Of a stretch of 64,000 nucleotides of DNA, positions 46,658 through 56,690 are shown piece after piece. The DNA is from an uncultured Cellulophaga sp. GTDB lineage: Bacteria > Bacteroidota > Bacteroidia > Flavobacteriales > Flavobacteriaceae. The notes beneath the pieces were generated by a model, which ran no database searches, had not been told where the DNA came from, and saw nothing but the letters and a program-made list of their open reading frames with translations. The position numbers and the translations under genes are program-made. Numbering within the stretch: position 1 is the stretch's first letter; each line of letters opens with the position of its first letter. Location: NCBI GenBank assembly GCA_947491225.1, contig CANLIE010000003.1, positions 62,001 to 126,000 on the forward strand, given 5' to 3'.

Positions 46658-47329
46658 ATGATCTATATTTTGCCCATTCTTGGGGTATTACTTAGTTTTA
46701 TTTTTGTTTTAGTCACCAAACCAAAAAACAAAGAAACATTTAAACTTTTATTAGCATTTAGTGGCGCTTTTTTATTAGCCATCACTGTTTTTGAACTATT
46801 TCCTGAAGTCTATGGATATGAGAACTCAAAAACTGTAGGAGTGTTTATAATGCTAGGTATATTATTCCAAATATTTTTGGAGTTTTTTTCAAAAGGCGCA
46901 GAACACGGGCATGTTCATATAAATACTGAAAATTCAAATTTTCCGTGGATGCTTTTTTTAAGTCTATCTATTCACTCTTTATTAGAAGGTCTTCCTATAG
47001 AACACCAACATAATATTGTATATGGTATTTTAATACACAAAATACCCATTGCCATTATACTAAGCATATTCTTATTAAACTCTAAAATAAAACTGGTACA
47101 AGCTATTTTTTTTATAGTTCTATTTTCTTTTATGACTCCTTTGGGCAGCTTATTATCTGCTAATTTAGAATTTATAAATACATACCGTGTACAAATAACC
47201 GCGTTGGTCATTGGTGTATTATTGCATATTTCTACTATTATACTTTTTGAAAGTTCTGAAGATCATAAATTTAATCTAAGAAAACTACTAGTTATTATGG
47301 TTGGTATAGCTTTAGCTTATGTTATGTAA
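46658..47329 (+). CDS. ZIP-family metal transporter
   Basis: 223 residues with about seven or eight transmembrane helices. The ZIP signature is present: HSLLEG in helix IV (H106, E110) and HKIP in helix V (H127), the metal-binding residues. A cytosolic-type histidine cluster EHGHVHI (about 86-92) lies before helix IV. ZIP proteins move zinc or iron into the cytosol; the exact metal is not predictable. It is transcribed alone, divergently from the THUMP methyltransferase gene. Confidence 0.88.
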   Translation: MIYILPILGVLLSFIFVLVTKPKNKETFKLLLAFSGAFLLAITVFELFPEVYGYENSKTVGVFIMLGILFQIFLEFFSKGAEHGHVHINTENSNFPWMLFLSLSIHSLLEGLPIEHQHNIVYGILIHKIPIAIILSIFLLNSKIKLVQAIFFIVLFSFMTPLGSLLSANLEFINTYRVQITALVIGVLLHISTIILFESSEDHKFNLRKLLVIMVGIALAYVM

Positions 47330-47495
47330 TATAAATTTAAAATAATGCATATTGAATCCTTCGTTTTAATTCTAAAGACCTTGTTCATAAATTACGCAGC
47401 TAAGGTTATGCATATTAATTTCATTAATATCAGCGTTTTTAGAACAAGAAATAGCTACACCATTGATACAACTTTTTAAAATTAAATTGTATAAG

Positions 47496-47924
47496 ATGTT
47501 TAGTAAAGAAGAATCTAAAAAAATACGCGAAGAATTCTGGATTTCTTTTGGAAAATCTTTCCCTAGAAAATGGATTTTATACAATACCAAAATAAAAAAT
47601 CTATCTTTTAAGTTTTCTTTTGATAAAAAAGAAGCTTTAGTTTCTTTAAATCTAGAACATAAAGATTTAGAAAAACAAATTGAAATATGGGAGAAATTAT
47701 CCTCCTTAAAAACTATACTTACATCAGATTTTTTACCTGATGCAATTTTTGATGATGCATACATTTTAGACAACCATAAGGAAATATCCAGAATATATGT
47801 TATAAAGGAAAATGTAAATATCCATAACAAAAATACCTGGCAAGAAACTATGGTTTTTTTAAACGAAAAAATGCTACAGTTTGAAGCTTTTTTTGAAGAC
47901 TATAAGGAAATTATAAAGTTTTGA
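47496..47924 (+). CDS. DUF4268 domain-containing protein
   Basis: 142 residues from the ATG at 47496 (an in-frame TTG at 47463 is less likely). The protein opens MFSKEESKKIREEFW, then SFGKSFPRKWILYNTKIK and LSFKFSFDKKEALVSLNLE, the pattern of DUF4268, a nuclease-superfamily-like domain found alone or in restriction-related proteins. The stand-alone form here is short and soluble. No catalytic residues can be asserted, and the function is unknown. Confidence 0.8.
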   Translation: MFSKEESKKIREEFWISFGKSFPRKWILYNTKIKNLSFKFSFDKKEALVSLNLEHKDLEKQIEIWEKLSSLKTILTSDFLPDAIFDDAYILDNHKEISRIYVIKENVNIHNKNTWQETMVFLNEKMLQFEAFFEDYKEIIKF

Positions 47925-48034
47925 GAGTATTCATAATTCTACTCTTTAATTACTTCTCTGTACAAATATTATTATCTACTATTAATGTGAATCAAGAGTT
48001 TAAAATATACTAAAAAACAAGCTTAATTAGTTAA

Positions 48035-48072
48035 AAAAACTACGTCTTAAACAAGTTTAAGACGTAGTTTTT
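48035..48072. terminator. Bidirectional terminator hairpin
   Basis: A perfect 18-bp inverted repeat (AAAAACTACGTCTTAAAC and its complement, 2-base centre) gives an A-run before and a T-run after the stem on either strand. It lies between the convergent DUF4268 gene and the large T9SS gene and can end both transcripts. Confidence 0.88.
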
Positions 48073-48122
48073 AAGTGTTTTAATAGTTAATTATTTTGAA
48101 GACAAGCCTCAATAAGACTATA

Positions 48123-51100
48123 TTACCTATATAGTGTAAAATGCCCAACATAGCGTTGCTTCTCTTTATCATTGGCATTTACAACATACCAATAATCCCC
48201 AGTAGGCACCTCTTTACCTTCATACGTTCCATCCCAAGAGCTTACTTTATCTAATCTGGCTACTACTCTACCATATCTATCATAAATAATAATTTCAATG
48301 TGTGGGAAATATTCTCTATTCTTTGGATACCATACATCGTGTAAATTATCACCGTTTGGCGTAAAATAATTGGGTATATCTAACATTCCAGTAAAATTAA
48401 ACTCCATTACAACTTCTGCAACACATCCGCCTTGGTCTTCTACTCGTATAGTTACTAATTCATCTGCATTTAACGTAAAAACGTTATTACTACCTTCTGA
48501 ATTTCCTTGAAAGAAAAATTTATACCCTCCAAATCCACCTTCAGCTGTAGCTGTTATTTCATTAGGTCCTGTTTTAATAGCTGTTAGTGTTAAAGGGTTA
48601 TAGGCATCTAACGTAAAATCAACAGATGTTGTACAACCATTACTATGATAAATGTAAACTGTATGTTCTATATCTGGCTCTAAATCTCCGAACGTATTTT
48701 GAGTATTGGCAAGGTTTATATCATCTACATCTAAAGAAAAAAGCAATTCTGGCATTAGACTATTATCTGCCATATCTATTGTTACTGTGCTATATGGAAA
48801 TATACCATTACAACCATAATCTATGATAGGAGTTGCAGATAAATCTACACCATATCCTATGTTTATTATGGTATTGGTCTCACACATATTAGCATCTCTT
48901 ATAAAGACCACATATGTTCCACCTCCAGCTAAATTATCAAAAAACAAATTATCATTCCTTGTAAAATTGGTAGGATCTGAAGAATTTAGGCTAGTCTCAT
49001 AATATTCTACTCCCGTTATTGGATCTACAAAAGGTGTGCCCCCTTGTACTGTAAGAGTTGCTGTACCATCTGATGCATTAATACATAGTTCTGGAGTAGT
49101 ATCTACATTGGAAACAACAAGTTGTGAAGGTTCTTCTATAGTAACCTCTCTTAAAATACTACAACCTGCTTCATCTTGTACTATTATAGAATAAGTTCCT
49201 GGAGATAAATCTGAAAATGTAATAGCGTTAGGGTTTCCATCATCGCCTACAAAAAACTCGCTTAATGTATCAGAAATTGAAAACTTTATTTGACCAGTAC
49301 CGCCCCTAGCTTCTATACTAATTTCCCCATCATAATCTCCTATACAACTGACAGGATTAGCTTCTAATCGTACCAATTCTAAAGGATCTTTAGGTATAAT
49401 ATTAATGATATTTGATATTGCAGTACAACCACTACTCTGTGCATATACATAATACGTACCTGGGCCTAAATCTCTAAATATTCCTGACACCTGAGGACCA
49501 GCTTCAATATCACTAGCTGTTGGCACTCTAGGCACTCCACCATTTATACTACTATCCAAATCATTGTTTACTAATGTATACATATAATTTCCTATACCTC
49601 CATAAGCCTCAGATCTAATAATAGCTGTTTGCTCTCCTTCACACTTTATATTGGCATCTACAAGATCTAAACCAATAACAAGAGGCAGTGCCTTATCTAA
49701 GCCAATTTCATTAGACTGTTGTTCTGGACATCCATTTCCGTTCTGTACATCATATTGGAATGGTCCTGGATCTAAATCAATATTTGGTATAGTAATAACT
49801 ACAGAAGTAACATCTACTGCTCCAAAACTTACAAAAGGGTCAGCAGTTCCAGATCTTCTATAAAAGTATTCCATTCCTGCAATTGGGTTTGTTACACTTA
49901 ACTCCATTCTACCTAAATCTCCACATCCTGGAGGCGTAAGCTCTACCAATTCAGCTTCTACTGGTTCTGGATCTTCAATATGTATTTCTGGTGTTGTAAA
50001 ACTACAATTCCAACCATCAAAAACGTTAATAGTATAATAGCCAGATGATAGGTTTGGAAATATAGGAGACTCCTGTAATCCGCTTGTATTAGTTATAGTG
50101 CCTCCAGACCCATCTAACCTGTTTAATTGAAATAAATATTCTTCTCCATTACCATCTAAATCTTCTCCTCCGGTTACGTTAAATGCCTCTATAATACCAT
50201 TATTAGATCCAGGACATAGAAGTGGTTGAACAATTTGTATGTCTGAATTAATTGCTACTGGCAATCTTAATTCAATTGTTTCAAAAACAATACAATTACC
50301 AGAATCTCTAACACTAACTCTGTAAAACCCCTCTGATAAGTCACTAAATATATTGTTTGAAGAAAAAGCTTCTACAATAGTATATGTACCAGCAACAGCT
50401 GTTTCTTGTTCTAATTGATACTCATAAGTTCCCCATCCACCATCACTGGTAGCCGTAATTTCTCCTATGCCTGGAATGGCGCAAGTAACATGTGACGTTT
50501 GTTCAGGAATTAAAGTTAATTCCCTATCTGGTGATCTTACTGTAGCAGTATTACTAGCTGTATCACAAAACGGAGTATTTAATGCTTCAACCCTAACAAT
50601 AAGGTTTCCTGCGGGTAATCCTGTTATTATTTCTGGTGTTGCAATAGGGTTTGTTGTATCAAAAGAACCTGTAACACCTGTTGTTACTTCTGCTCCTGAA
50701 TTATCTACTAAGAACACCTCATAATTATAAACACCTACATAGTTATTAATATCTATGCTTATTTCTCCATCTCTAGCATTAAAACAAGAAACAGGTTTTT
50801 CTTCACTTATAACTGCTTCAATTGCATTGTATTCTGGAACATTATAAATAGGTGTTACATATAAACAACTGCCACTATCTATATCTCTAACAGCAAATAT
50901 ATAATCCCCTGGCACTGTTATATCCCAAACAACACGATCGCTACCATTAGACAATATTTCTGGCTGAGACCCTAGAGGTAAAACCTCAACTCCATAATTA
51001 CCTGGACCTTCATTTATTATTATCTCTAATTGACCAGCAGTTGAACCACTACCCGAATTATCACAGGTAATAGGAGTTAACATATTGTAACTAAATGTTA

Positions 51101-54100
51101 TATCTGTTGGAGTAAGTATTGTTATGGATTCTATGGTCTCACACCCTTTATCATCTCTTACTATTACATCTATGGTCTGATCTGTTCCATTGTCTATAAT
51201 TTCAAAAGTATTAGAAGATTGAAAGTTTGTGCCATCATAAAATGGTGTACCATCATTTAAACTGTAACTATACCCTCCATTTCCTGTTGCGTTTCCTGTA
51301 CCATTTCCATTATCATCTGTATATATTGTAATTGTTGTTGTACTAAATGAATTTGCTGATGGATTACACGTAAATTCAGGTGCAACTGGATTAACTTGAA
51401 GTATAGTAGGCTCCGTTACAGGTATGTCTATAGACCTTACTGAACATCCTCTATCTGATACTACTTCTACTTGATAATTATTTCTTGGTTCTAGATTTTG
51501 AAAAGTAGCATCTTGAATAGATTGTAATGGTGTGGTACTACTACCTACATAAATATTATATGTAAATGGTGCATCTGTAGCAGAAGCAGGATCTAGTTCT
51601 ACCGTAATACTACCATCATCTGCTCCGTTACATGATACATTTTCTACAATAGTATTATCTATGACAGGTGTATTTACAGTTATAATATCTACGGTAGTTA
51701 TATCTGAACATAAAGGAATTATATTGGAATTTAAATCTGTTACCGTAATTGTGTAATTTCCTGGTGGTAATCCTGTAAAAATATGCGGGTTAGTATCACC
51801 ACTACCTTGAGTTGTAGTTGTTGAACCATCGTCTAATACATATTCAAAATTACCACTACCTCCTGTTGTGTTAACCGTAATTATACCATCTGCATTGTTA
51901 CACGATGGTTCTGATGACGCACTTGCAGTAATAGAGAAGAAATCAAACACCTCAGCGACTACCGAACTGGTACACCCATTACCATTACGTACGGTAATTG
52001 TATATGTTCCAGGGTTTGCCACTGTAAAATTAGGACTATCTTGAAAGCCATTACCTATATCATATTGAAAAGTGGTTTCTGGTCCACTAGCAGGAACAGT
52101 TAAAGGTGATGTTACTTCAATATTATAATTAACAACTGCAAAACATTGGTTAGTAACATCTACAGTTGGCGTTGCCATAACTGGATCATTACTAACTGAT
52201 ATATTTGGTAACATAGAGGTACAACCTTGACTATCTTCTATATACACATCATAAGTACCAGGAGGTAAATCATATATATTATTAGTTGTTAATGTTGGTG
52301 CTGGGTCTCCTGTTGGCACTACACCAAAAGTATATGCTGGTGAACCACCCACACCACGCAATACTAATTGTCCGTTTGGATTTATACAATTTGCATTTGT
52401 ATTACTATCTATGACAACGGATGGTGTGTTACTTGTAATGGACACCAATGTACTTGCATTACAAATATTGTTAACAGGACTGGTATCTTCTTGTACTATT
52501 ATTTGATAGTTACCAATAGGCAAGCTACCAAAAGTATCAGTATATGGAAAAGTTACATTTGTTACAGTTGTTGGCCCACTAATTATAGCTCCTGTATCCG
52601 TATTCGTTAATTGGATTATTATGTCTGAACCATTAGGTAAACCATCAATTTCATAAGCTATATTAGCATTATCTGGAACAGTACAAGAAGCTGCGTCTGC
52701 AGTTGCTGTAACCGTTAAAGGTGTTGGTGTTAGAATAGGATCTATTTGTTCTATGTACGTACAACCCAGAGCATCTATTACCTGAACAAAATAGGTTACT
52801 CCATACTCAACAACTCCTATAAAATCATGCGTATCAGCATCTACATTAGGATCATGTGTAGGACTAACCAAAGTTTCACCTACTAAGCCAATTAAATAGG
52901 GGGCAGTACCACCAACTATGTCTACTACATAAGCAAAATCCGTAGTACAATCAGGAGTTCCTAGTGGTTGAGGGATTAAATCCAAGCTATTCTGTCTTAA
53001 ATTAATTACATCCCTGTCTTCACAACCAGCATCATCATTTGTTACTACTATATAATCTCCTTCTGGTAAATTAGGAAAATTAGCTGTAGTACTTGCTGTA
53101 GGCCCTACAGTGGCTATTAAAACCCCAGCTGTATCTAAAAGTGTATATGTAAAAGGTGCTGTACCATTAGTAACTGCCGTTACGTTTATTTCTCCATTGA
53201 CTATAGGTACTGCACAAGCAGGAGGGTTAAAATTAACCGTAGCATCTACACCAGGACTTGCTGGGCCTATGGTAAATGGCACTGCTATACTACAACCTCT
53301 GCTATCCCTTACATAATAGGTATAACTACCTGATGTTAAATTTGCAAAAACTGCCTGATTGCCCCAAGTAGAATTATCTGTACTATATTGATATGGAGCT
53401 ACTCCTACTGTAGTATCTGGGATTAATTCTACCATACCCGTTGACGAATCATCACATCTTGGATCTGTAACATTTGCAGAAGCTGCAATTATCTCTGTTG
53501 GATTAATGGTAACTACATTAGTTTCTACAGAACAATTTTCATTATCCACTATCCTAAATTGATACGTTCCTGGTGAAGCTGTGGTATATACAAAAGATGT
53601 ACCAGCAAAACTAACAGGAGCAGTGTATGCTCCACTATTAAAACTTACTTCATATGTTTGGTATGGTGTATTACCATTAGATAAATTTACTACTATTTCT
53701 GCATCACCATCTCCTGGTATTATACTACAAGTAAGTTCTTTTTGTATACTAACCGTAGAAGTTGTTTGCGGTTCTATATCTCTACTAACCGTATCTATAC
53801 AATTATTACCGTCCCTTACTTGTATTGTGTGACTTCCTGCTCCTAAACCTGTAAATGATTCTATTGCTCCGCCAGCAACCCAAGCACCGCCATTTATTCT
53901 ATATTCATAATTACCATCTCCTCCTGATGCTGTTACACTTATGGTTGCAGCATCTATATTATCGTAACAAAAATCAGATGCACCAGTATCTATAACCAAA
54001 GAAGGAGAACTTATTGGTGTTAGTGTAAAGTTATACGTAAATGTACAGCCTTCACCATCTTCAACAGTTAACACATAATTTCCAGGATAATTTAACCCAG

Positions 54101-56576
54101 TAAAATTAGGATTACTTCTTGGCCCTATATCAGTGCCTACTGGTCTATCCAATGTGTATTTATAACCTCCCCATCCACCAGAAGCATTTGCCCTAATAGA
54201 GCCTCTATTATTGTTGTCACAACTCATTGGCGTAAGGTCTGGAGTCATCGTTAATGGTGCCGCTGGTTCATTGATTGTAAGCGTTGCTGTTTCTACACAA
54301 TTAGTTTCTTCATCTGTAACTGTTATAGCATAATTACCTGCTGCTAAGCCACTAACACTTATAAAATTACCAGAATGACCTGTTACCACAGGGTTTGCAT
54401 CTATTTGGTAAGTGTATGTAGATGCAAAACCATCTACAACAAAACGTCCACGACCATCTGTATCTCCAACACAAGTTACATTGTCTTGCAATTGTGCTGT
54501 GACTTTGATAGAACTAATATCATTAATGGCAAAACTTTCTGTGTAAGAACATCCGCCAGCATCTGTTATTCTAAATGTGTAACTCCCTATACCCAAACCT
54601 GTAAAAACATTGGAAGTTCCATTGGTAATCACACTTGGTGCTATGATTTCATAATTGGTTATTGTTCCTCCTCCTGTTACTGCTAATGTAACGGAAGCTG
54701 TACCTGTTGAACAATCTATACTAGAAACCGTAAAATCCAAATCGGTAGGTTTATTTAATGCAGGAAAAGGTACATCTGATAATGTTTCTACACATCCGTT
54801 AGCATCTCTAATCTGTGGCGTATATGTACTACCTTGTGATAAACCTGAAAAAACAGTTTGCCCTAAAACAAAACCAGAACCTACACTGTATTCATAAGGT
54901 CCAGTACCACCGGTAGCTGGCGCAAATGTTATTTCTCCTCCATTTTCATTAGCACAACTTGGGTTTGCTGTTACAGTTGTAGATGACATAATTGTAGAAG
55001 GTGTACCTATAGTCTCCGTAACTGCTGTTGTAGTACAAGTAAAAGTATCCTGATGATATCTTACAACAACACTATATGTACCAGGGGCTAAACTAGAAAA
55101 CACATTACTATTTTGAAAAGTTCCTCCATTATTAGTACTGTACTCTAAAGTATACCCATTACTATTTGTAACATTTACAGTTAATCGTCCATTATTTGCC
55201 CCTCCACAATTTGCGTCTTCTGTAATAATATTAAAATCTGGTGGTGGAATATTTTGTACTTCTACAGCTGCATCTTTAGTACAACCATTTACATCTTCTA
55301 CTATGATATTATATGTTCCTGCAGAGTTAACAGGAAAAACTACAGAGCTTGTAAAAGTCGTACTAAAAGCGCCACCATCTACACTATATCTGTATGGTGA
55401 TGTACCTCCTGTTACTTCCAATGTAACATCTACACTTGTAGCGCCACATCCAAAACTATCTGTAGCAAATGCTTTAGCCTCTATTGGAGATAGACCATTA
55501 CCTATTGTAATTGGACTTCCAGCAATATCATTTACTGTAACATTACAATCATTCGTTTGTACTTGAACGGAATATGTTCCAGGTCCTAAATTATTAAAGG
55601 TATAATTAGTATTAGCACTTGGTCCAAAAGTATCTAAGGTAACCCCTCCTTTTAATAATCTATAACTATAAAAACCAGATGCTCCTGAAACATTTACTGA
55701 GATATTTCCTTTCTCCCCACTACACACAATATCTGTCATAGTTACATCTACAGTCATTGATTGTTCTGAAATTGTTATAATTTCAGAAGGAAAGAGACAT
55801 GAGGTAGCTGGCGCATTTTTTAACTGAGCAAAAACCTGATAAGAGCCTGGTGTTGTAATTGAAAAAAACGGACTATCTTGAAAAGGTCCTGTTGAAGAAT
55901 TTAAACTATATTCATATCCTGCTGGTACATTAGTTACTTCAATGTTTCCAGAATTCCCACATATAATGTTCTTATATGTAAGTTGCGGATCTAAAGGATT
56001 AGATGTTACTCTAAAATGATAATATGATCCAGAATCTATCCTTACCCTATATTCAGCAGCTACATTTGTATCGCTAGCGTCAAGAAAAAAAGTAGGACCG
56101 TTACCAACTGTAACCCAATCACTGTTACAAGCACTATTGTATGTTGGGCATTCATCTGATCCAACAAATGCACAACCAGAACCAAGTTTTTGCCAAGTGT
56201 ATAAACTCCCTGATGTACTTAAAGACACTGTTCTATCATCACCAGTTCCACAAAGAAAAAACTTAGCTAGTGTACTACCATCATCAGGACAAGTAACTTC
56301 CTCATTTGCTCCACTTATGATTGTAGCAAACATAGTAGGCATTGTTACCTTATTCTTTATACTTTCTTCTCTTTTAGAGGTTACAAATTTTGATTCTGTT
56401 GCTATCAGGGATTTTTCTGATTTTGTTGTTGACTCTATAAAAAAATCATCATTAAGAGCCACAACATCAGTAATAAAATCGTAAATTTTAGGTAGTGATA
56501 GTGCGTAAGAGCATACTATTGATCCTAGAATCAAGAGTATAGTATATAACGCAAGCTTTTGTTTACTTGGTTGCAT
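48123..56576 (-). CDS. Giant repeat protein with T9SS type-B C-terminal sorting domain
   Basis: 2817 residues, the largest gene here. An N-terminal signal/anchor (about 10-30) is followed by a ~150-residue cysteine-containing region. About 29 repeats of ~85-90 residues follow. A repeat typically begins with a hydrophobic strand leading to a cysteine, runs through GxxxPYxYS and Fxx-L-xxGxYxxxVxD, and ends xxGC, so most repeats supply two cysteines. They resemble SprB-type adhesin repeats. The C-terminus is a type-B sorting domain: IPNYFTPNGDNLHDVWYP, IIIYDRYGRVV, WDGTYEGKEVPTGDYWYVV. The protein is predicted to be exported by the type IX system and held at the surface for adhesion or gliding. 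No sprF-like PorP gene is adjacent. Confidence 0.92.
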   Translation of the reverse strand: MQPSKQKLALYTILLILGSIVCSYALSLPKIYDFITDVVALNDDFFIESTTKSEKSLIATESKFVTSKREESIKNKVTMPTMFATIISGANEEVTCPDDGSTLAKFFLCGTGDDRTVSLSTSGSLYTWQKLGSGCAFVGSDECPTYNSACNSDWVTVGNGPTFFLDASDTNVAAEYRVRIDSGSYYHFRVTSNPLDPQLTYKNIICGNSGNIEVTNVPAGYEYSLNSSTGPFQDSPFFSITTPGSYQVFAQLKNAPATSCLFPSEIITISEQSMTVDVTMTDIVCSGEKGNISVNVSGASGFYSYRLLKGGVTLDTFGPSANTNYTFNNLGPGTYSVQVQTNDCNVTVNDIAGSPITIGNGLSPIEAKAFATDSFGCGATSVDVTLEVTGGTSPYRYSVDGGAFSTTFTSSVVFPVNSAGTYNIIVEDVNGCTKDAAVEVQNIPPPDFNIITEDANCGGANNGRLTVNVTNSNGYTLEYSTNNGGTFQNSNVFSSLAPGTYSVVVRYHQDTFTCTTTAVTETIGTPSTIMSSTTVTANPSCANENGGEITFAPATGGTGPYEYSVGSGFVLGQTVFSGLSQGSTYTPQIRDANGCVETLSDVPFPALNKPTDLDFTVSSIDCSTGTASVTLAVTGGGTITNYEIIAPSVITNGTSNVFTGLGIGSYTFRITDAGGCSYTESFAINDISSIKVTAQLQDNVTCVGDTDGRGRFVVDGFASTYTYQIDANPVVTGHSGNFISVSGLAAGNYAITVTDEETNCVETATLTINEPAAPLTMTPDLTPMSCDNNNRGSIRANASGGWGGYKYTLDRPVGTDIGPRSNPNFTGLNYPGNYVLTVEDGEGCTFTYNFTLTPISSPSLVIDTGASDFCYDNIDAATISVTASGGDGNYEYRINGGAWVAGGAIESFTGLGAGSHTIQVRDGNNCIDTVSRDIEPQTTSTVSIQKELTCSIIPGDGDAEIVVNLSNGNTPYQTYEVSFNSGAYTAPVSFAGTSFVYTTASPGTYQFRIVDNENCSVETNVVTINPTEIIAASANVTDPRCDDSSTGMVELIPDTTVGVAPYQYSTDNSTWGNQAVFANLTSGSYTYYVRDSRGCSIAVPFTIGPASPGVDATVNFNPPACAVPIVNGEINVTAVTNGTAPFTYTLLDTAGVLIATVGPTASTTANFPNLPEGDYIVVTNDDAGCEDRDVINLRQNSLDLIPQPLGTPDCTTDFAYVVDIVGGTAPYLIGLVGETLVSPTHDPNVDADTHDFIGVVEYGVTYFVQVIDALGCTYIEQIDPILTPTPLTVTATADAASCTVPDNANIAYEIDGLPNGSDIIIQLTNTDTGAIISGPTTVTNVTFPYTDTFGSLPIGNYQIIVQEDTSPVNNICNASTLVSITSNTPSVVIDSNTNANCINPNGQLVLRGVGGSPAYTFGVVPTGDPAPTLTTNNIYDLPPGTYDVYIEDSQGCTSMLPNISVSNDPVMATPTVDVTNQCFAVVNYNIEVTSPLTVPASGPETTFQYDIGNGFQDSPNFTVANPGTYTITVRNGNGCTSSVVAEVFDFFSITASASSEPSCNNADGIITVNTTGGSGNFEYVLDDGSTTTTQGSGDTNPHIFTGLPPGNYTITVTDLNSNIIPLCSDITTVDIITVNTPVIDNTIVENVSCNGADDGSITVELDPASATDAPFTYNIYVGSSTTPLQSIQDATFQNLEPRNNYQVEVVSDRGCSVRSIDIPVTEPTILQVNPVAPEFTCNPSANSFSTTTITIYTDDNGNGTGNATGNGGYSYSLNDGTPFYDGTNFQSSNTFEIIDNGTDQTIDVIVRDDKGCETIESITILTPTDITFSYNMLTPITCDNSGSGSTAGQLEIIINEGPGNYGVEVLPLGSQPEILSNGSDRVVWDITVPGDYIFAVRDIDSGSCLYVTPIYNVPEYNAIEAVISEEKPVSCFNARDGEISIDINNYVGVYNYEVFLVDNSGAEVTTGVTGSFDTTNPIATPEIITGLPAGNLIVRVEALNTPFCDTASNTATVRSPDRELTLIPEQTSHVTCAIPGIGEITATSDGGWGTYEYQLEQETAVAGTYTIVEAFSSNNIFSDLSEGFYRVSVRDSGNCIVFETIELRLPVAINSDIQIVQPLLCPGSNNGIIEAFNVTGGEDLDGNGEEYLFQLNRLDGSGGTITNTSGLQESPIFPNLSSGYYTINVFDGWNCSFTTPEIHIEDPEPVEAELVELTPPGCGDLGRMELSVTNPIAGMEYFYRRSGTADPFVSFGAVDVTSVVITIPNIDLDPGPFQYDVQNGNGCPEQQSNEIGLDKALPLVIGLDLVDANIKCEGEQTAIIRSEAYGGIGNYMYTLVNNDLDSSINGGVPRVPTASDIEAGPQVSGIFRDLGPGTYYVYAQSSGCTAISNIINIIPKDPLELVRLEANPVSCIGDYDGEISIEARGGTGQIKFSISDTLSEFFVGDDGNPNAITFSDLSPGTYSIIVQDEAGCSILREVTIEEPSQLVVSNVDTTPELCINASDGTATLTVQGGTPFVDPITGVEYYETSLNSSDPTNFTRNDNLFFDNLAGGGTYVVFIRDANMCETNTIINIGYGVDLSATPIIDYGCNGIFPYSTVTIDMADNSLMPELLFSLDVDDINLANTQNTFGDLEPDIEHTVYIYHSNGCTTSVDFTLDAYNPLTLTAIKTGPNEITATAEGGFGGYKFFFQGNSEGSNNVFTLNADELVTIRVEDQGGCVAEVVMEFNFTGMLDIPNYFTPNGDNLHDVWYPKNREYFPHIEIIIYDRYGRVVARLDKVSSWDGTYEGKEVPTGDYWYVVNANDKEKQRYVGHFTLYR

Positions 56577-56654
56577 AGGTTAAGTATATTTTATAGGAAT
56601 AAAACAGATTTGAGGTCAATAATATTCCTTAATGTAATTTTGTATAATTATATT

Positions 56655-56662
56655 TACTTTTG
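56655..56662 (+). promoter_or_regulatory. Candidate -7 promoter element of the sugar dehydrogenase gene
   Basis: TACTTTTG matches TAnnTTTG and lies 28 bases before the ATG at 56691. The nearest TTTG upstream is too close (12 bases) to be a normal -33 box. Confidence 0.4.
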
Positions 56663-56690
56663 ATTTCTATTTTAATTTTAACGTAAAAAT

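Noticed and set aside
47372-47477. Minus-strand 35-codon protein-like stretch (SCINGVAISCSKN...) ending at 47372
   Set aside because: It continues only into the antisense strand of the DUF4268 gene and has no start or homologue I recognise; probably chance, possibly a relic.
47463-47495. TTG start adding 11 residues to the DUF4268 protein
   Set aside because: The family normally begins at MFSKEES, which matches the ATG at 47496.
49651-56484. Several long plus-strand open frames across the giant repeat gene
   Set aside because: They are antisense shadows of a strongly coding Thr/Gly/Asn-rich gene; their composition mirrors its codon use and they lack independent starts or motifs.
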